Both the position numbers and the translations under genes were made by a program. 52,236 bases of DNA, from positions 1 through 52,236 of the forward strand of contig JAQMWT010000089.1 of assembly GCA_029834535.1 (NCBI GenBank). The letters are read 5' to 3'. Numbering within the stretch: the stretch's first letter is position 1; each line of letters starts with the position of its first letter. Source of the stretch: Chrysophaeum taylorii (taxonomy: Eukaryota; Sar; Pelagophyceae; Pelagomonadales; Pelagomonadaceae). Positions 20,333 through 30,947 of the stretch are shown here, one piece after another. The notes under the pieces are model-generated. The model saw only the letters and a list, made by a program, of their open reading frames with translations. It was not told where the DNA came from and did no database searches.

Positions 20333-21482
20333 TAGACAGACAAACAAACAAACAGACAGACAGACAAACAGACAAACACAAGTGCAGGCCAGTAAGTTCG
20401 CCAGTAAGTTCACCTAGTCCCAATCTCTAACCCCAGTAAGTTCACCTGGTCCCAGTAAGTTCACCTAGTCCTAATCTCTAACCCCAGTAAGTTCGGCGTA
20501 AGCCCACTCGTGCTCACATCCACTCACCCCTCTCCTCTGAACTCGTCCCTCCCACCCTCGCCAATCTAAGCTGCTTTGATCCGCACACGCCGCTCCTTTG
20601 AACTCGTCCCTCTCGCCCTCGCCAATCTAAGCTGCTTTGATCCGCACACGCCGCTAACCGTTGAGTTTACTCTAAAAACCCCAGTAAGTTCACTTGGCCC
20701 CAGTAAGTTCGCCTGGTCACTAATTTCACCTAGTCCCAATCTCTAACCTCCGTAAGTTCACGTGGTTCCAGTAAGTTCACCTATAGTGCGCGTGTAGACG
20801 CCGGGAGGGGGCTTATCGGTATTGCGCAGCACGTGTGGGGTAGGGTGGAGTCGTCGACCCAGATGAGTACATCCTCGGGGTTGCCGATCGACAGAGAGCC
20901 ACGTAGAGCTGGACGTGGCAGAAGACGGGCTTGGGAAAGAGGACGCCGACCTCGCGGGGCGTCTGGCCCTGGCTCTTGTTGATCGTTTGGCGTAGGCGGG
21001 CCTTAAGCGATACAGGTTGGAGGAGCCTCGGTGACAACGACACGATCGATCATGTATCTGGTACCGTTGCAGTGGCCGTGCGACGGGTCGAGGTTGCGAA
21101 GACATTAAGCTCGCGATCAAAGTCAGCATGCCGTTGGTTGTCAGGGAGTTGAAAACTCTACTGTAAAGAGCGAGGCGTCGTCTTCCGACCCAACCTAGTC
21201 GGCCGAAAAGAACTCCGACGCCTCGTCTCCGGGAAAAAAAGGCCGCGGTCATGCGTGCGTTGTCAGCATCGACAACATCGTTTCGACGGGGCGTGAGAAT
21301 GGCGCGCTGAAAGAGCCGCCGCGGGTCGTGGAAATAGTCTGCGAGGTCGCCGTAGACGGCTTGGAGGATCACTGTCTGGCTCTCGCGCCTACCTGATCCT
21401 TACTCTCGCGCCTACCTGATCCTTACCCTAAATCGAGGGACAGACAGACAGACAAACAAACACACTCTGTCGATTAGTAGTT
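20333..21482 (-). mobile_element. Helicase-remnant element H2 (opposite orientation to H1)
   Basis: Begins with a CAGA/CAAA microsatellite (20333-20377), then ACAAGTGCAGGCC at 20378, inverted subterminal repeats to about 20790, the helicase fragment on the minus strand, a second microsatellite and GTCGATTAGTAGTT at the outer end. H3 follows immediately, head to tail. Confidence 0.6.
20758..21372 (-). pseudogene. Helitron/PIF1-type helicase, C-terminal fragment (H2)
   Basis: Same motif series as H1 on the minus strand: R-A-I-L-T-P-R-R-N-D-V-V-D (near 21290), C-N-G-T-R-Y-M-I, T-I-N-K-S-Q-G-Q-T (about 20960-20985) and K-P-V-F-C-H-V-Q-L-Y-V-A-L-C-R. The A-L-C-R ending corresponds to the A-L-S-R of motif VI. 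Frameshifts between motifs match those of H1 and H3, so the copies derive from an already broken parent. Confidence 0.65.
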
Positions 21483-22172
21483 ACAAGTGCAGGCCAGTAA
21501 GTTCACCGGGGGTGCCGATCGACAGAGAGCCACGTAGAGCTGGACGTGGCAGAAGACGGGCTTGGGAAAGAGGACGCCGACCTCGCGGGGCGTCTGGCCC
21601 TGGCTCTTGTTGATCGTTTGGCGTAGGCGGGCCTTAAGCGATACAGGTTGGAGGAGCCTCGGTGACAACGACACGATCGATAATGTATCTGGTACCGTTG
21701 CAGTGGCCGTGCGACGGGTCGAGGTTGCGAAGACATTAAGCTCGCGATCAAATTCAGCATGCCGTTGGTTGTCAGGGAGTTGAAAACTCTACTGTAAAGA
21801 GCGAGGCGTCGTCTTCCGACCCAGCCTAGTCAGCCGAAAAGAACTCCGACGCCTCGTCTCCGGGAAAAAAAAGGCCGCGGTCATGCGCGCGTTGTCAGCA
21901 TCGACAACATCGTTTCGACGGGGCGTGAGAATGGCGCGCTGAAAGAGCCGCCGCGGGTCGTGGAAATAGTCTGCGAGGTCGCCGTAGACGGCTTGGAGGA
22001 TCACTGTCTGGCTCTCGCGCCTACCTGACCCTTACTCTCGCGCCTACCCGATACTTACCCTAAATCGAGGGACAAACAGACAGACAAACAGACAAACATC
22101 TGTCGATTAGTAGTTAGGAAGAGAGACAAACAGACAAACAGACAAACAGACAAACATCTGTCGATTAGTAGT
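21483..22172 (-). mobile_element. Helicase-remnant element H3 (internally shortened)
   Basis: ACAAGTGCAGGCCAGTAAG at 21483 is followed after 27 bp directly by the helicase fragment, so the subterminal repeat block has been lost. The outer end has two successive GTCGATTAGTAGT units at 22102-22114 and near 22160, each next to GACAAACA repeats. Over the helicase it is nearly identical to H2, pointing to recent duplication. Confidence 0.6.
21487..22004 (-). pseudogene. Helitron/PIF1-type helicase, C-terminal fragment (H3)
   Basis: Nearly the same sequence as the helicase of H2, including T-I-N-K-S-Q-G-Q-T and the shared frameshifts. One extra A in the A-run near 21870 further breaks the N-terminal frame. 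Confidence 0.65.
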
Positions 22173-22292
22173 AAGGAAGCGCAACGCTGAACAAGAGTGT
22201 GCACGATGACATCCTCACACATCCTCGCGTGAACTCGGTCGCGCCCAAGTTCCCCGCCTTGTAAAGGCCTCCAATGAAACCCAACGCAGCTT

Positions 22293-25200
22293 ATGGAGCA
22301 GAGGATTTACGCTGCTATCTGCGATGGCGTAAGCTGCGAGAGGAGCGCCGAGATTGTGTGTCTCGTGGAGACGCTTGGATCCTGCCTACTGCGCGGAAGG
22401 GGAAAGTTTGTCGTCCCGACCCATCTGGCTTGTGTACGGAGCCTGGACTCCTCGGAGACAAGATCATTGGTTGCACAATGCAACACATCGATGGAGTGGG
22501 TGCGGACACCAAAGTTTTTGTTCCCAATTCCTCGGCATGACGTGATGTGTGATATGAATGATGACCATGATGATGTTTGCAGCGGCTACAAGTACGATAT
22601 AGAAATTGATGCAATACCCTCACAGATGAACAGGAAAACCTTTCCAGGTGGATTGGCTCCTCTCATAGCTGGGGCTTGTGTGAATGGCGCAAGGGGGTAT
22701 TTAACCTTCGATATGCCCATGCTTGGTCTACATCGCAGAGTTTGCCGCCTATGGATCAGCGAGATCGTCGACGAATGCATGTCAGAAAGGTATGCTCGAG
22801 ATCTCGATGCTATAATTGGTCGGGCAACTGAGGATGAATTTCTTTGTGCGGCCGCATTATCAGCTACACCTCTCTTATCTTGTTGCACGACCGCATTGCA
22901 ATCATACCTTCCACGCCGTGCTGTATCAGTATGGCGCGCCCTGGTCGGCAGAACTAATGAATTCGGAGTGTGTGAAGTAATGGCCAAAGCAGCTCGAGCC
23001 ATGGGTAAAGAGCTGGTGGCTGCAGAATATGCAGCACGTGCAGCTGTACTCGCTGGTGATGTTGATAAGCTACTGGCTCTTGAAGGAGATCACACGCACG
23101 TTGCTGCCGTTGCCCTGGCAAGTATCCTAAGCAGGAGTGACGACAAAGCCACGTGTGTCTCACGAGCCGATGTTGCTGTATCTGGGAACAGCCCTTGTAA
23201 CCACAGAGGATGCGCTTGTGTGTCAACCAAAACTTGGAACCTGATTATAAAATTAGCTGCAGCCTCAAAGCAGAATGCAAAACCCGCACTCCGTGCATCA
23301 CTTGCTCATTCGCTCAATGGGGAACGTGGGCTCGCTACTCTGGTTTCGGACGGTACGCAGCCACGAGCTGTAAGAAGCTTAGCCGGCCAGCAATTAGCTC
23401 GAGATGCCCCCGTACTCGGTGTCGCTGCAAGTCTAGTACTCGGCGAGAGGCTTATCAATGACGCAGTTGCCCATGCAGCACTTGCGACAGCTTTACCTAA
23501 GTTCTGTCGACACCCGGTTGAATACCCTGCGTTAAAGAATCATGATGGTAACAAAGCTCTCGTTGCTGCTCTCTTGCCAAGGCCACTCCTTGCTGACATG
23601 ACAACTGCCGCGCTCGGACCGAAACGCGATGCTCGTGAGGCAATAGAGGTATGTGAGCTTACTTTGAAGCACGTTGAGTCGGCCCTCGGTCGGCGACGTG
23701 CTGCTCTCGAGGCACACATGGGACACCCTGTGAAACTGCGAGACGCTACGATGAGGTGCATCGAACTTTGGCTTGATAGTGGTGACTGGGAGAGCGTCAA
23801 CAATTTCCTTAAGAAATCGAGCCAAAGTAGGTTACCACGCTTTCAAACTGCCTCCGCTCTCTCGGTTATTGTCTATGATAGATCACTGCGGGCTTCCATT
23901 GAAGCCCGATTGGCGCTAGCGCGGTGCGACTGGATTGCGTTCAACATAGCGCTGCCTTCTGTGGAAGATAACTTTGAGACGGCATTGCTCGCGGGTGACG
24001 CTGATCGCCGCCAAGGATATTTTACCCGTGCTCGAGAACACTACATGACAGCCGAAAGTTTTTTGGTGTCAGGATGTTGTAAGTGCTCTTCCCTGACTCC
24101 ATTGTCTCTTGTTGACAGTAGCAAGAAGCACATCGTCTTGGAAGAAGCGTCTCGAAGAGCAGAAATCGCATGGCGATTGGGTCGCATTTCGACATTGCTT
24201 GGCGATGGTACGGAAGCTCGGTTGCACTATGGAAGAACCCTCGCCCTCACAGACGAAGCGGGCAGGGCAGTGGAGGATAAGCTGCCACCTTGGCCCCTGC
24301 AGCGTGCTGCAGCACATGCCAGGTACCGCCTTGGAGATCTCGGCAGAGCGCTTATCCTTGCTCGCTCAGCGAGGCTTATCAAACTTTCGCGCAATTGTTC
24401 ACGCCGGTTGGCCGTCATCACGAGGCTACCACTTTTTGTTCTCGCCTCGCTTGGTGGATGTGCACGTAGTGGCAATGATGGAGACGCTGCAGATCCCCTT
24501 GATGCTGCTGCCTGGGATGATCAGGTCCGTGCGGCAGTACTAAAGCTAGGACCTAAGATGGGCGCCACTAACAGTCCCTCTTACGGACAATCCGAAGCTG
24601 TGAGGAACGCAGTGACGAACGACAGTAACCACTATACTGGAGTGAGCGATATAACCAGCGAGCCCAGCGTGGTATTAAATCGTGGATATCGAATGATTTC
24701 CACGGGTGGTGCTCTAGTTGCCAACAACATTGGAGTCACTGGCCCGTGCGCTTTCTCTGTTCGGAGCTGTGCAGTGTGTGTGTCTCCAACTGGGCACATT
24801 GTGTGTTGTGCGGGCAACGCGGTGCGTGCAGTCGCGAATGAACCCTACTGTGCACCTGCTCTAACATCGCTTCAGGTTGCCTGCGTTTCTATTGGGAATT
24901 CGTTGGATAAGCAATGGATAACGTGGAACACTAGAGGGGATATTATGGCGCTCATGACAGCAGTCACAGAATCACTTACATATCAAGCAAGCGACCGTCA
25001 AGGTTGGTGGCGACGACGGCGTGATCTGGAATCTCGTCTTCGGCGGATAGTGGGTAATGTCGAGGCTTTGCTTGGCACTACCCTTCGCGCGCTGCTTAAT
25101 CAGGACTACGTCGCGCAGCTCAAGGTTTCTGATCTTCAGTCTAAGCTTGCGAGGCTGGGGCTATCCAAAGCTGGTTCGAAGTCGGATCTTGCTGCCCGTT

Positions 25201-25901
25201 TGGCCCGGCACATACCTGTTACAGGCAGCTTGGCTCTCATCCTCGATGAGACACTTGAGTTGCTGCCCTTTGAATCCCTGCCTTCTTTCAGCCAAACCGC
25301 TGCGACTAGACTCCCAGGTGCTGATCTGATACTGTGGGACCACGAACCTAAGCACCACGGCCACAAAAATGGAAAAAGGTCTGGGCTCTGCGTAGTAGAC
25401 CCAGATGGGAACCTGCCTGTTACGCAAAGAACTGTGGCCAATTGCCTGTGTAAACACACGAATGTGGAATGGGTCTCCATCAAGCCACCACAAGCGTGTG
25501 CTGAGGCACTTGAGGCATCGGTGAGTCTTTTTGTATACTGTGGCCATGGCGCTGGTGAGCGCTACTGGAAGACAGCGGCCACCAAACGAAACAAGAAGCT
25601 GTCGGTTGCTGCCGCACTTCTCATGGGCTGTTCATCGGGCAAGCTGGAACGTGCTGAACGATATAAGTCGCCGGCCATAGACCTTGTGCGTGCCGGCTGT
25701 TTTCAGGTCGTCGCGATCCTTTGGGATGTATCTGACCGCGATCTCGACCGCCTGACCGTTGCCCTTCTCGATGCCTGGGCGCTTGACACTGATGCTTCTC
25801 CTGCCGAACTCCTGCCGATCGCTCGTGCATCGTGCAAACTTCCGCTCATCAATGGTGCCGCAGCTGTTTGTTACGGCACTCCGGGCACGGCAACACGCTA
25901 A
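22293..25901 (+). CDS. Separase (peptidase C50 family) with a SAP-type motif
   Basis: 1202 codons, single exon, TAA stop. The C-terminal protease domain has L-L-P-F-E-S-L-P-S (start of the pseudo-protease strand region), V-Y-C-G-H-G-A-G-E-R-Y with catalytic His1085, and A-L-L-M-G-C-S-S-G with catalytic Cys1113, the His-Cys dyad of separases. These cut the kleisin subunit of cohesin at anaphase. The N-terminal 800 residues are Ala/Leu-rich helices, consistent with the TPR/HEAT-like regulatory arm. Residues about 941-975 (L-K-V-S-D-L-Q-S-K-L-A-R-L-G-L) match the SAP DNA-binding motif. The length is short beside vertebrate separases but near that of nematodes. The start is the first ATG in frame; 22173-22292 would hold the promoter. 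Codon use differs from the flanking transposons, and the intact frame implies selection. Confidence 0.85.
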   Translation: MEQRIYAAICDGVSCERSAEIVCLVETLGSCLLRGRGKFVVPTHLACVRSLDSSETRSLVAQCNTSMEWVRTPKFLFPIPRHDVMCDMNDDHDDVCSGYKYDIEIDAIPSQMNRKTFPGGLAPLIAGACVNGARGYLTFDMPMLGLHRRVCRLWISEIVDECMSERYARDLDAIIGRATEDEFLCAAALSATPLLSCCTTALQSYLPRRAVSVWRALVGRTNEFGVCEVMAKAARAMGKELVAAEYAARAAVLAGDVDKLLALEGDHTHVAAVALASILSRSDDKATCVSRADVAVSGNSPCNHRGCACVSTKTWNLIIKLAAASKQNAKPALRASLAHSLNGERGLATLVSDGTQPRAVRSLAGQQLARDAPVLGVAASLVLGERLINDAVAHAALATALPKFCRHPVEYPALKNHDGNKALVAALLPRPLLADMTTAALGPKRDAREAIEVCELTLKHVESALGRRRAALEAHMGHPVKLRDATMRCIELWLDSGDWESVNNFLKKSSQSRLPRFQTASALSVIVYDRSLRASIEARLALARCDWIAFNIALPSVEDNFETALLAGDADRRQGYFTRAREHYMTAESFLVSGCCKCSSLTPLSLVDSSKKHIVLEEASRRAEIAWRLGRISTLLGDGTEARLHYGRTLALTDEAGRAVEDKLPPWPLQRAAAHARYRLGDLGRALILARSARLIKLSRNCSRRLAVITRLPLFVLASLGGCARSGNDGDAADPLDAAAWDDQVRAAVLKLGPKMGATNSPSYGQSEAVRNAVTNDSNHYTGVSDITSEPSVVLNRGYRMISTGGALVANNIGVTGPCAFSVRSCAVCVSPTGHIVCCAGNAVRAVANEPYCAPALTSLQVACVSIGNSLDKQWITWNTRGDIMALMTAVTESLTYQASDRQGWWRRRRDLESRLRRIVGNVEALLGTTLRALLNQDYVAQLKVSDLQSKLARLGLSKAGSKSDLAARLARHIPVTGSLALILDETLELLPFESLPSFSQTAATRLPGADLILWDHEPKHHGHKNGKRSGLCVVDPDGNLPVTQRTVANCLCKHTNVEWVSIKPPQACAEALEASVSLFVYCGHGAGERYWKTAATKRNKKLSVAAALLMGCSSGKLERAERYKSPAIDLVRAGCFQVVAILWDVSDRDLDRLTVALLDAWALDTDASPAELLPIARASCKLPLINGAAAVCYGTPGTATR

Positions 25902-26585
25902 CCTCGCGACTACAAGACGCTGGGTCTGTTCATAACATCCTGCATCTCACGAAGTCGCATTACGAAGAAACCCACTTTAGAGCCACAATCGCGTGTGCGA
26001 CGAGTCCATCAATAATACCAACTGAAGCAGGGATACTCCTGGTCAGCAAGACACGAGCTCGGTTTAGCCCAGGTAAGATTCTAGCAGGATTGGGATGAGG
26101 TAAGTTTGATCAAATATTTGATCAGATAGTAATTCCTCGTTCCCTGTGGTTTTTCTTATTTCTTATCCTCTTTCTCTCCCCCTGCGCCCATCCCTTCAGT
26201 CTCGTTGAGTCTGAGAGTTGCTTGCCGTTATAACTGTAGTTACGTCGAAGTTCACGTAGTTGATCGAGAGCGTCGAAGGATCGTAGGCGGTCAAAGAAAG
26301 AAAGTACCATCTAGAGACAGCAAAATATCACTGTGTTCCTCCGATAGAGTGCGGCAGTGATAGTGCTGCCTCTTAATGTCCTGTTACTAACGACAATGAA
26401 GACAGAGCGGTGATAGACACAGTGTTGTTTGATTGGCTGGTTGTGATATGTGGCTGAGGTTTTTTTAATGCCGGAGTTATTGACATGACCTACTTTCCCA
26501 CCACCGTGAAATGTGGCTGAGAGAGATAGAATGTCGGATTTAATAGGCAGTTGAAGATTTGAGTTAGCGCGTTAGTCATGGCGGG
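25902..26585. other. Intergenic stretch with an 18-bp palindrome
   Basis: No gene is supported. TGATCAAATATTTGATCA at 26107-26124 is a perfect palindrome 206 bp after the separase stop. A pyrimidine-rich stretch follows at 26140-26200. Confidence 0.5.
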
Positions 26586-27444
26586 CTAGGCTAGGCGCAT
26601 CTTCTGGCGCTTGAGCGGTGCCAAAACTCGACTTTGGAGCCGAGTTGCGAGCTCGAGACGGTCGCGCCATCGTTTTGAGTGGAGTTGGCAATAGTTATTA
26701 CCCCCCGACCCCCGACGCGCTATCGTGGGGGATTTTAACAGGGGTGCCGAAATTGGAAATGGCGGCTCAAAGGAGGTTGCAGCTGGCTCCAGCGATGTTG
26801 AGCGGCCCAGCGAACGTCCTTTCTGCTGCGAGCCGCATCCCTTCATCCGGATCCTGGTGCAGTTCATGGGTAGCTTCTGCAGAGAAATCTTCTAGCTCCT
26901 ACCCTGTATACCTGTTTCAGGCATCAGATGTTCGACGAACAATTGCATGACGCGAAACGAAAGCATTCGTGGTGTGACTTGCGCCGAGTCCATGGACTTG
27001 AGAACGGCACTTGGTGGGTCGCTAAAGGTGTTAGCTTTGGTCTTGTCTTGTTGAGCTGGAGGGGGGGGTGGAGCCGCAGCAGCGACGGCAGGTGGTGGTG
27101 CTTGCGTTGCTTGCACTTGGGCGGCCAACGCGCTTAATTGAGCCATCCAGCGAGCTTCTTGGTCTTGCATCTCTTTTTGATGCCTGGCTTCTAAGCGAGC
27201 TTCTTGTTCTTTTATCTCCTTCTGGAGTTCTTGATTGGCTGGCATTTTGCTTGGGTTCAGGAACGTCAGTGAGCGTGACTTGTCTGGAATCCTGAGGCTC
27301 TGCTGATACCGGCTACTCTTCCACCGTACGACTCTGTCCAGAACACTCTCTACATTCCTGTCGATGGTAAGGCGCTTCCTGCTTAGTTTGATCCAGATTT
27401 CGCTCACCGCGTTCAATCTGTGAGGGCGTAGAGATAGAAAATCT
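26586..27444 (-). pseudogene. Gag-like N-terminal fragment of another retroelement (G)
   Basis: The best frame on the minus strand starts at ATG 27245 and ends at 26892: M-P-A-N-Q-E-L-Q-K-E-I-K-E-Q-E, an 50-residue coiled coil, a Pro/Ala run, then a segment with S-A-V-L-K-S-M-D-S. Such a layout is common in LTR-element Gags of fungi and protists, but nothing diagnostic is present. 26586-26891 has only short frames. 27246-27444 would be its leader, cut at 27445 by the LTR of element B. Confidence 0.35.
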
Positions 27445-27608
27445 TGCAGAGCACTTAGCATGCAGTGGTAAGTCACCTGGGAAACCACCCCGTCTCATCA
27501 TGAGCGTCTGGAAGGTTAATTCGGGGAATGAAAGGTATGTTCCCTATATCCTCAGAACACGACAGGCGGCATCTAGAACTACACGAGAAAGGCTAAGTGT
27601 ATAGTGCT

Positions 27609-30600
27609 CAACAGGCATGGCACGCGAGCGGCAGCACCGTTATCCGCGCATCTGCGCGAGTTATTGCGCTGCGACTCGATGTCCAGGACGATGACGATCG
27701 AGACCTCGGCCTCTTTGTCATGAGCGCTTACGCTCCAGTCGGAACCGCGCCTGACGAGAAGTGGGACGCGTTCTTCGACGACATTGACCTTGCGCTTCAA
27801 GCGCGACGGCCGGACGACATCCTCGTCCTGGGGATGGACGGGAACGCGGCTCTCGGCGTGCGCTCCAAGTACGTCGTCGACGGCCCCTGTGGGCCCTACG
27901 GGGCGCCTTACGTCAACAACGCTGGCCGCCGTCTCCACACGTTCCTCGCAACACGGCGTCTGGCGTCGGTCGGCACGTTCTTCCGCAAGCGTGCCTACGC
28001 GTCGTGGCTGCACCCGCGCTCCTGGAAGACGTACCAGCTCGATCACATGATCTCACGGCGGCGCGACGTGCACCGGTTCGCTGATGTGGGTTTGACCAGC
28101 AGCCTCGTGGACTCGGACCACCGCGCTCTCAAGTGCATCCTGCGCGTCAAAGTCCGCCTCGCACGGCCTCCTGGCACACGGCCCTCTCTGGCGCGCCTCG
28201 ACTACGCTCCCCTGCGCTCAGAAAGCTCGCGCTTCGGATTCCGGCGCCGGTGGTGCTCGAAAGTGCTCGACATCTTCGGCTTGGGCCGTGGGTCACATGA
28301 CGACGCGACCGACGACGCACCCACCGACGCCACGGACGGGGTACCCGACGCCGACCAGGGTTCGCCGTCCTCGCCGTACTCCCGCCTTGCGCGGGCGGCG
28401 GCCTCGGCCTCTGACGCCTTACTGCCGAAGACCCGACGCCTCCGACCCGGATGGTTTGAGGACGCGGCGGAAGTGCTCCAGCCTCTGATCGAGCGACGCA
28501 ACTCCCTCCACGCGTGTGTGCTCTCGCTCGGTGCCCGGCGCCGTCTTCGCTCGGCGTCCACGATCCTCGACGACCTTCGGGCGATCAAGTCGCGGCTCGC
28601 GAAGGCCGTAGCACGGGCGAAAGAGCGATGGATTACTCGTCTGTGTGCCGGACTCAACGCGGGAAGCGAGTCGCTCGGCGGCACCTCGAAATACTGGAAT
28701 ACGGTCGGACGGCTCCGACGCGGTCTCACGAAGACCACATTGGCTAGGCAGGTGCAGATGACGAAGGCCGACGGTAGCAGGTGCTCGTCGCCACAGGAGA
28801 ACGCCGACGTGTTCAAGGCGCACTTCAAGCAGCTCTACAGTCGACAAGCTCGCTACGACCCCACCGTGATCAACGACGTTGACCAGTTGCCGATCCGTCC
28901 GGAACTCGGGGAACCACCGACGCAGGAGGAGATAAAACGGGCCGTTGGTCAGCTGAACTGCACCGCGCCCGGCGAATCGGGCCTGCGCGCGGAGGTCTGG
29001 AAGGCGCTCGCCACCGACGCTCGCACGCTCCCGCTGTTGGAGCGTGTAGTCCTCGAGTTCTGGGAGTCCGAAGTCCAGCCGGCCGAGTGGGACGTAGGCC
29101 TCCTCGGGATTCTCCCCAAGAAGGGGGACCTCTCCTGCCGGGCAACTACCGCGGGATCATGATGCTCGAGGTCGCGCAGAAGATCGTTTCGAACATCGTC
29201 CGTGCGCGACTCAACGTCATCTGCGAGGCCCTCGATCACGAGTCCCAATGTGGCTTCCGACCCGAGCGCGGTACGTCCGACGCCACCTTCTCGCTCAAGC
29301 TAGCGCTGAAGAAGCGGCGTGAGCACGGTCAGGACTCGTGGGTACTGTTCATCGATTTCGTTAAGGCGTTCGACCGCGTCCCGCGAGAGCTTCTCTGGGA
29401 GGTGCTCCTGAAGTTCGGCGTCCCGCCGAAGCTCGTCGCAGTCATCAAGGGCCTCCACCGAATCCAGGTCCACTTCTCGGTCAGCGGTGTCGTCGCCTCG
29501 GTTGACTCGATCATCGGCGTCAAGCAGGGCGACGTCCTGGGCCCCGTCCTGTTCGTGCTGTTCATGGCGGCACTGACGACGTCGTTTCGACGACGCCATG
29601 GCCGCGCCCCGTGTGTCTACCGTACGCGGAAAGACTTTCAGATGACGAACCGGGGTTGGTCCGCTCGCGGCGACGAGTTTCCTTCGATGAATCGGCGTAC
29701 GCCGACGACGTTGCCTTTCTCTTCTGGGACCGCCACATCGCCGCCAGCGAGACACCGCGCCTCATCGAACACTGCGACGCCTGGGGCATGGAGGTGCATT
29801 GCGGCAACCGACACACGAAAGCGGCGTCCAAAACGGAGATGCTGTTCGTCGCTCGCCCGGCACACCTGTACGGCGACCCAAAGTCGTTCGACGACACGAA
29901 CCTCTCGGACATCGAGCTCGGGCGCGGCCGCTTCATACCGGTCGTCGACCAGTTTAAGTACCTCGGCTCGGTCCTCTCGCGCGACTGCCGCGACGACTCA
30001 GACGTCGACGCGCGGATCAAGAAGGCGTCTCAGGCCTTCGGTGCCTTGCGGGACTGCATCTTCGCCTCGAAGTCCGTCTCTGCTCGCGCCAAGCGCCTCG
30101 TCTATGTCTCGCTCGTCCTGGCCATCCTCCTTCACGGTGCGGAATCGTGGTGCCTCACCGAGGTCCTGTTCCGCCGGCTGCGGTGTTTCCACGCGCAGTG
30201 CGCCCGCGTCATGTGTCGTGTGACCCGGAAACACACCTGGTCCCACCACATCTCAACGGAGATCCTGCTGCGGCGCCTCGGCCTCGAGTCCATCGACGTC
30301 TACGTCACGCGCCGCCAGCTCCGCTGGGCCGGTCACGTCGCCCGCATGCCCTTCTCCCGACTCCCTCGCAAGATGCTCTCGTCTTGGGTCCGCTCCAAGC
30401 GCCCACCGGGGGCTCCGCAGATGACGTACGGGAGGTCGCTCGCCAAGGCACTCCGGAAATGCGACATCCCCTTCAACTCGTGGCACGACCTCGCACAAGA
30501 CCGCGCGCAGTGGCGGTCCGCCATCAACGGCTTTTCATCCCTCGCCTCTACCCCAGCTGTGTGATTTTTGCTCTGTGATCCTGGACCGGCTACTGCCGGC

Positions 30601-30648
30601 CCAGCCTGGCTTCCATGCCCGGGAGAGGTCCGAAGTTAGTTAGTTAGT
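27609..30648 (+). mobile_element. LINE1: 5'-truncated non-LTR retrotransposon
   Basis: Begins inside the endonuclease domain at the base matching 38533 of LINE2 and ends in a GTTA/TTAG tetranucleotide tail (30635-30648). It is flanked by a 9-bp duplication and is highly similar to LINE2 throughout. 5' truncation plus a short-repeat tail is the usual product of target-primed reverse transcription. Confidence 0.9.
27612..30564 (+). pseudogene. Endonuclease-reverse transcriptase ORF, LINE1 copy
   Basis: Endonuclease part with D-I-L-V-L-G-M-D-G-N and S-D-H-R-A-L (AP-endonuclease type), then RT with F-I-D-F-V-K-A-F-D-R-V (Asp of motif A), C-G-F-R-P-E-R-G-T and Y-A-D-D-V-A-F (catalytic motif C near 29697-29708). 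One-base losses near 29133 and 29682, relative to LINE2, break the frame twice. The C-terminus is intact here and ends S-L-A-S-T-P-A-V followed by TGA, which gives the true end of the protein missing from LINE2. The R-R-Q-L-R-W-A-G-H-V and P-x-M-T-Y-G-R segment is a common C-terminal region of such proteins. Confidence 0.85.
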
Positions 30649-30806
30649 TATAGTGCTACATACCTCGGGACGCGCTAGACCATGATGATGAGCTTGAGCA
30701 CAAATCAGAGGACTAGTTGACTGTGTAGAAAGGAAGAAGACAAAGTAAGAAAGAGATCACGTTCTCAACGGACGGATAAGGGTAAGAGGCAACAGATTTC
30801 TCTGCA

Positions 30807-30813
30807 CCCCCTC
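30807..30813 (-). other. Polypurine tract of element B
   Basis: GAGGGGG on the minus strand directly abuts the TGCAGAG start of the 3' LTR, as required of the plus-strand primer. Its short length is typical of Copia elements. Confidence 0.7.
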
Positions 30814-30947
30814 GAGATGTCTTAAGCGCAAGGTGTGACTATAGAACATCTCTTGAGAAAGATGATGATGAAGGAAAGAAAAGGAGTATACAGTCTTGAT
30901 GGTCGCAGAGGTCACATACGAAGCATCAAGAGTATAGAAGGAGTCTC
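30814..30947 (-). other. Element B 3' untranslated segment
   Basis: Between the end of the extra ORF and the PPT. No gene is visible. Confidence 0.5.

Larger units (their letters stand above)
27600..30657 (+). repeat. 9-bp target-site duplication of LINE1
   Basis: TATAGTGCT occurs at 27600-27608 and at 30649-30657, on either side of LINE1. The uninterrupted LTR of A has this sequence once, near 5934-5942. Confidence 0.85.
27445..30806 (-). repeat. 3' LTR of element B, split by LINE1
   Basis: LTR pieces 27445-27608 and 30658-30806 together equal the 313-bp LTR of A. The piece at 27445 begins TGCAGAGC and the one ending at 30806 ends TCTCTGCA. The flanking sequence 27440-27444 (AATCT) would be one copy of the target duplication; the other is lost because the 5' LTR is truncated. 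Confidence 0.85.

Noticed and set aside
14675..22172. Canonical Helitron with 5' TC, 3' CTRR and terminal hairpin
   Set aside because: The helicase motifs are Helitron-like, but no copy shows those termini, and H4 has inverted arms that Helitrons lack. I therefore describe only helicase remnants.
26107..26124. 18-bp palindrome as an operator or recombination site
   Set aside because: A single AT-rich palindrome in eukaryotic intergenic DNA has no further support. It is listed only as part of the intergenic entry.
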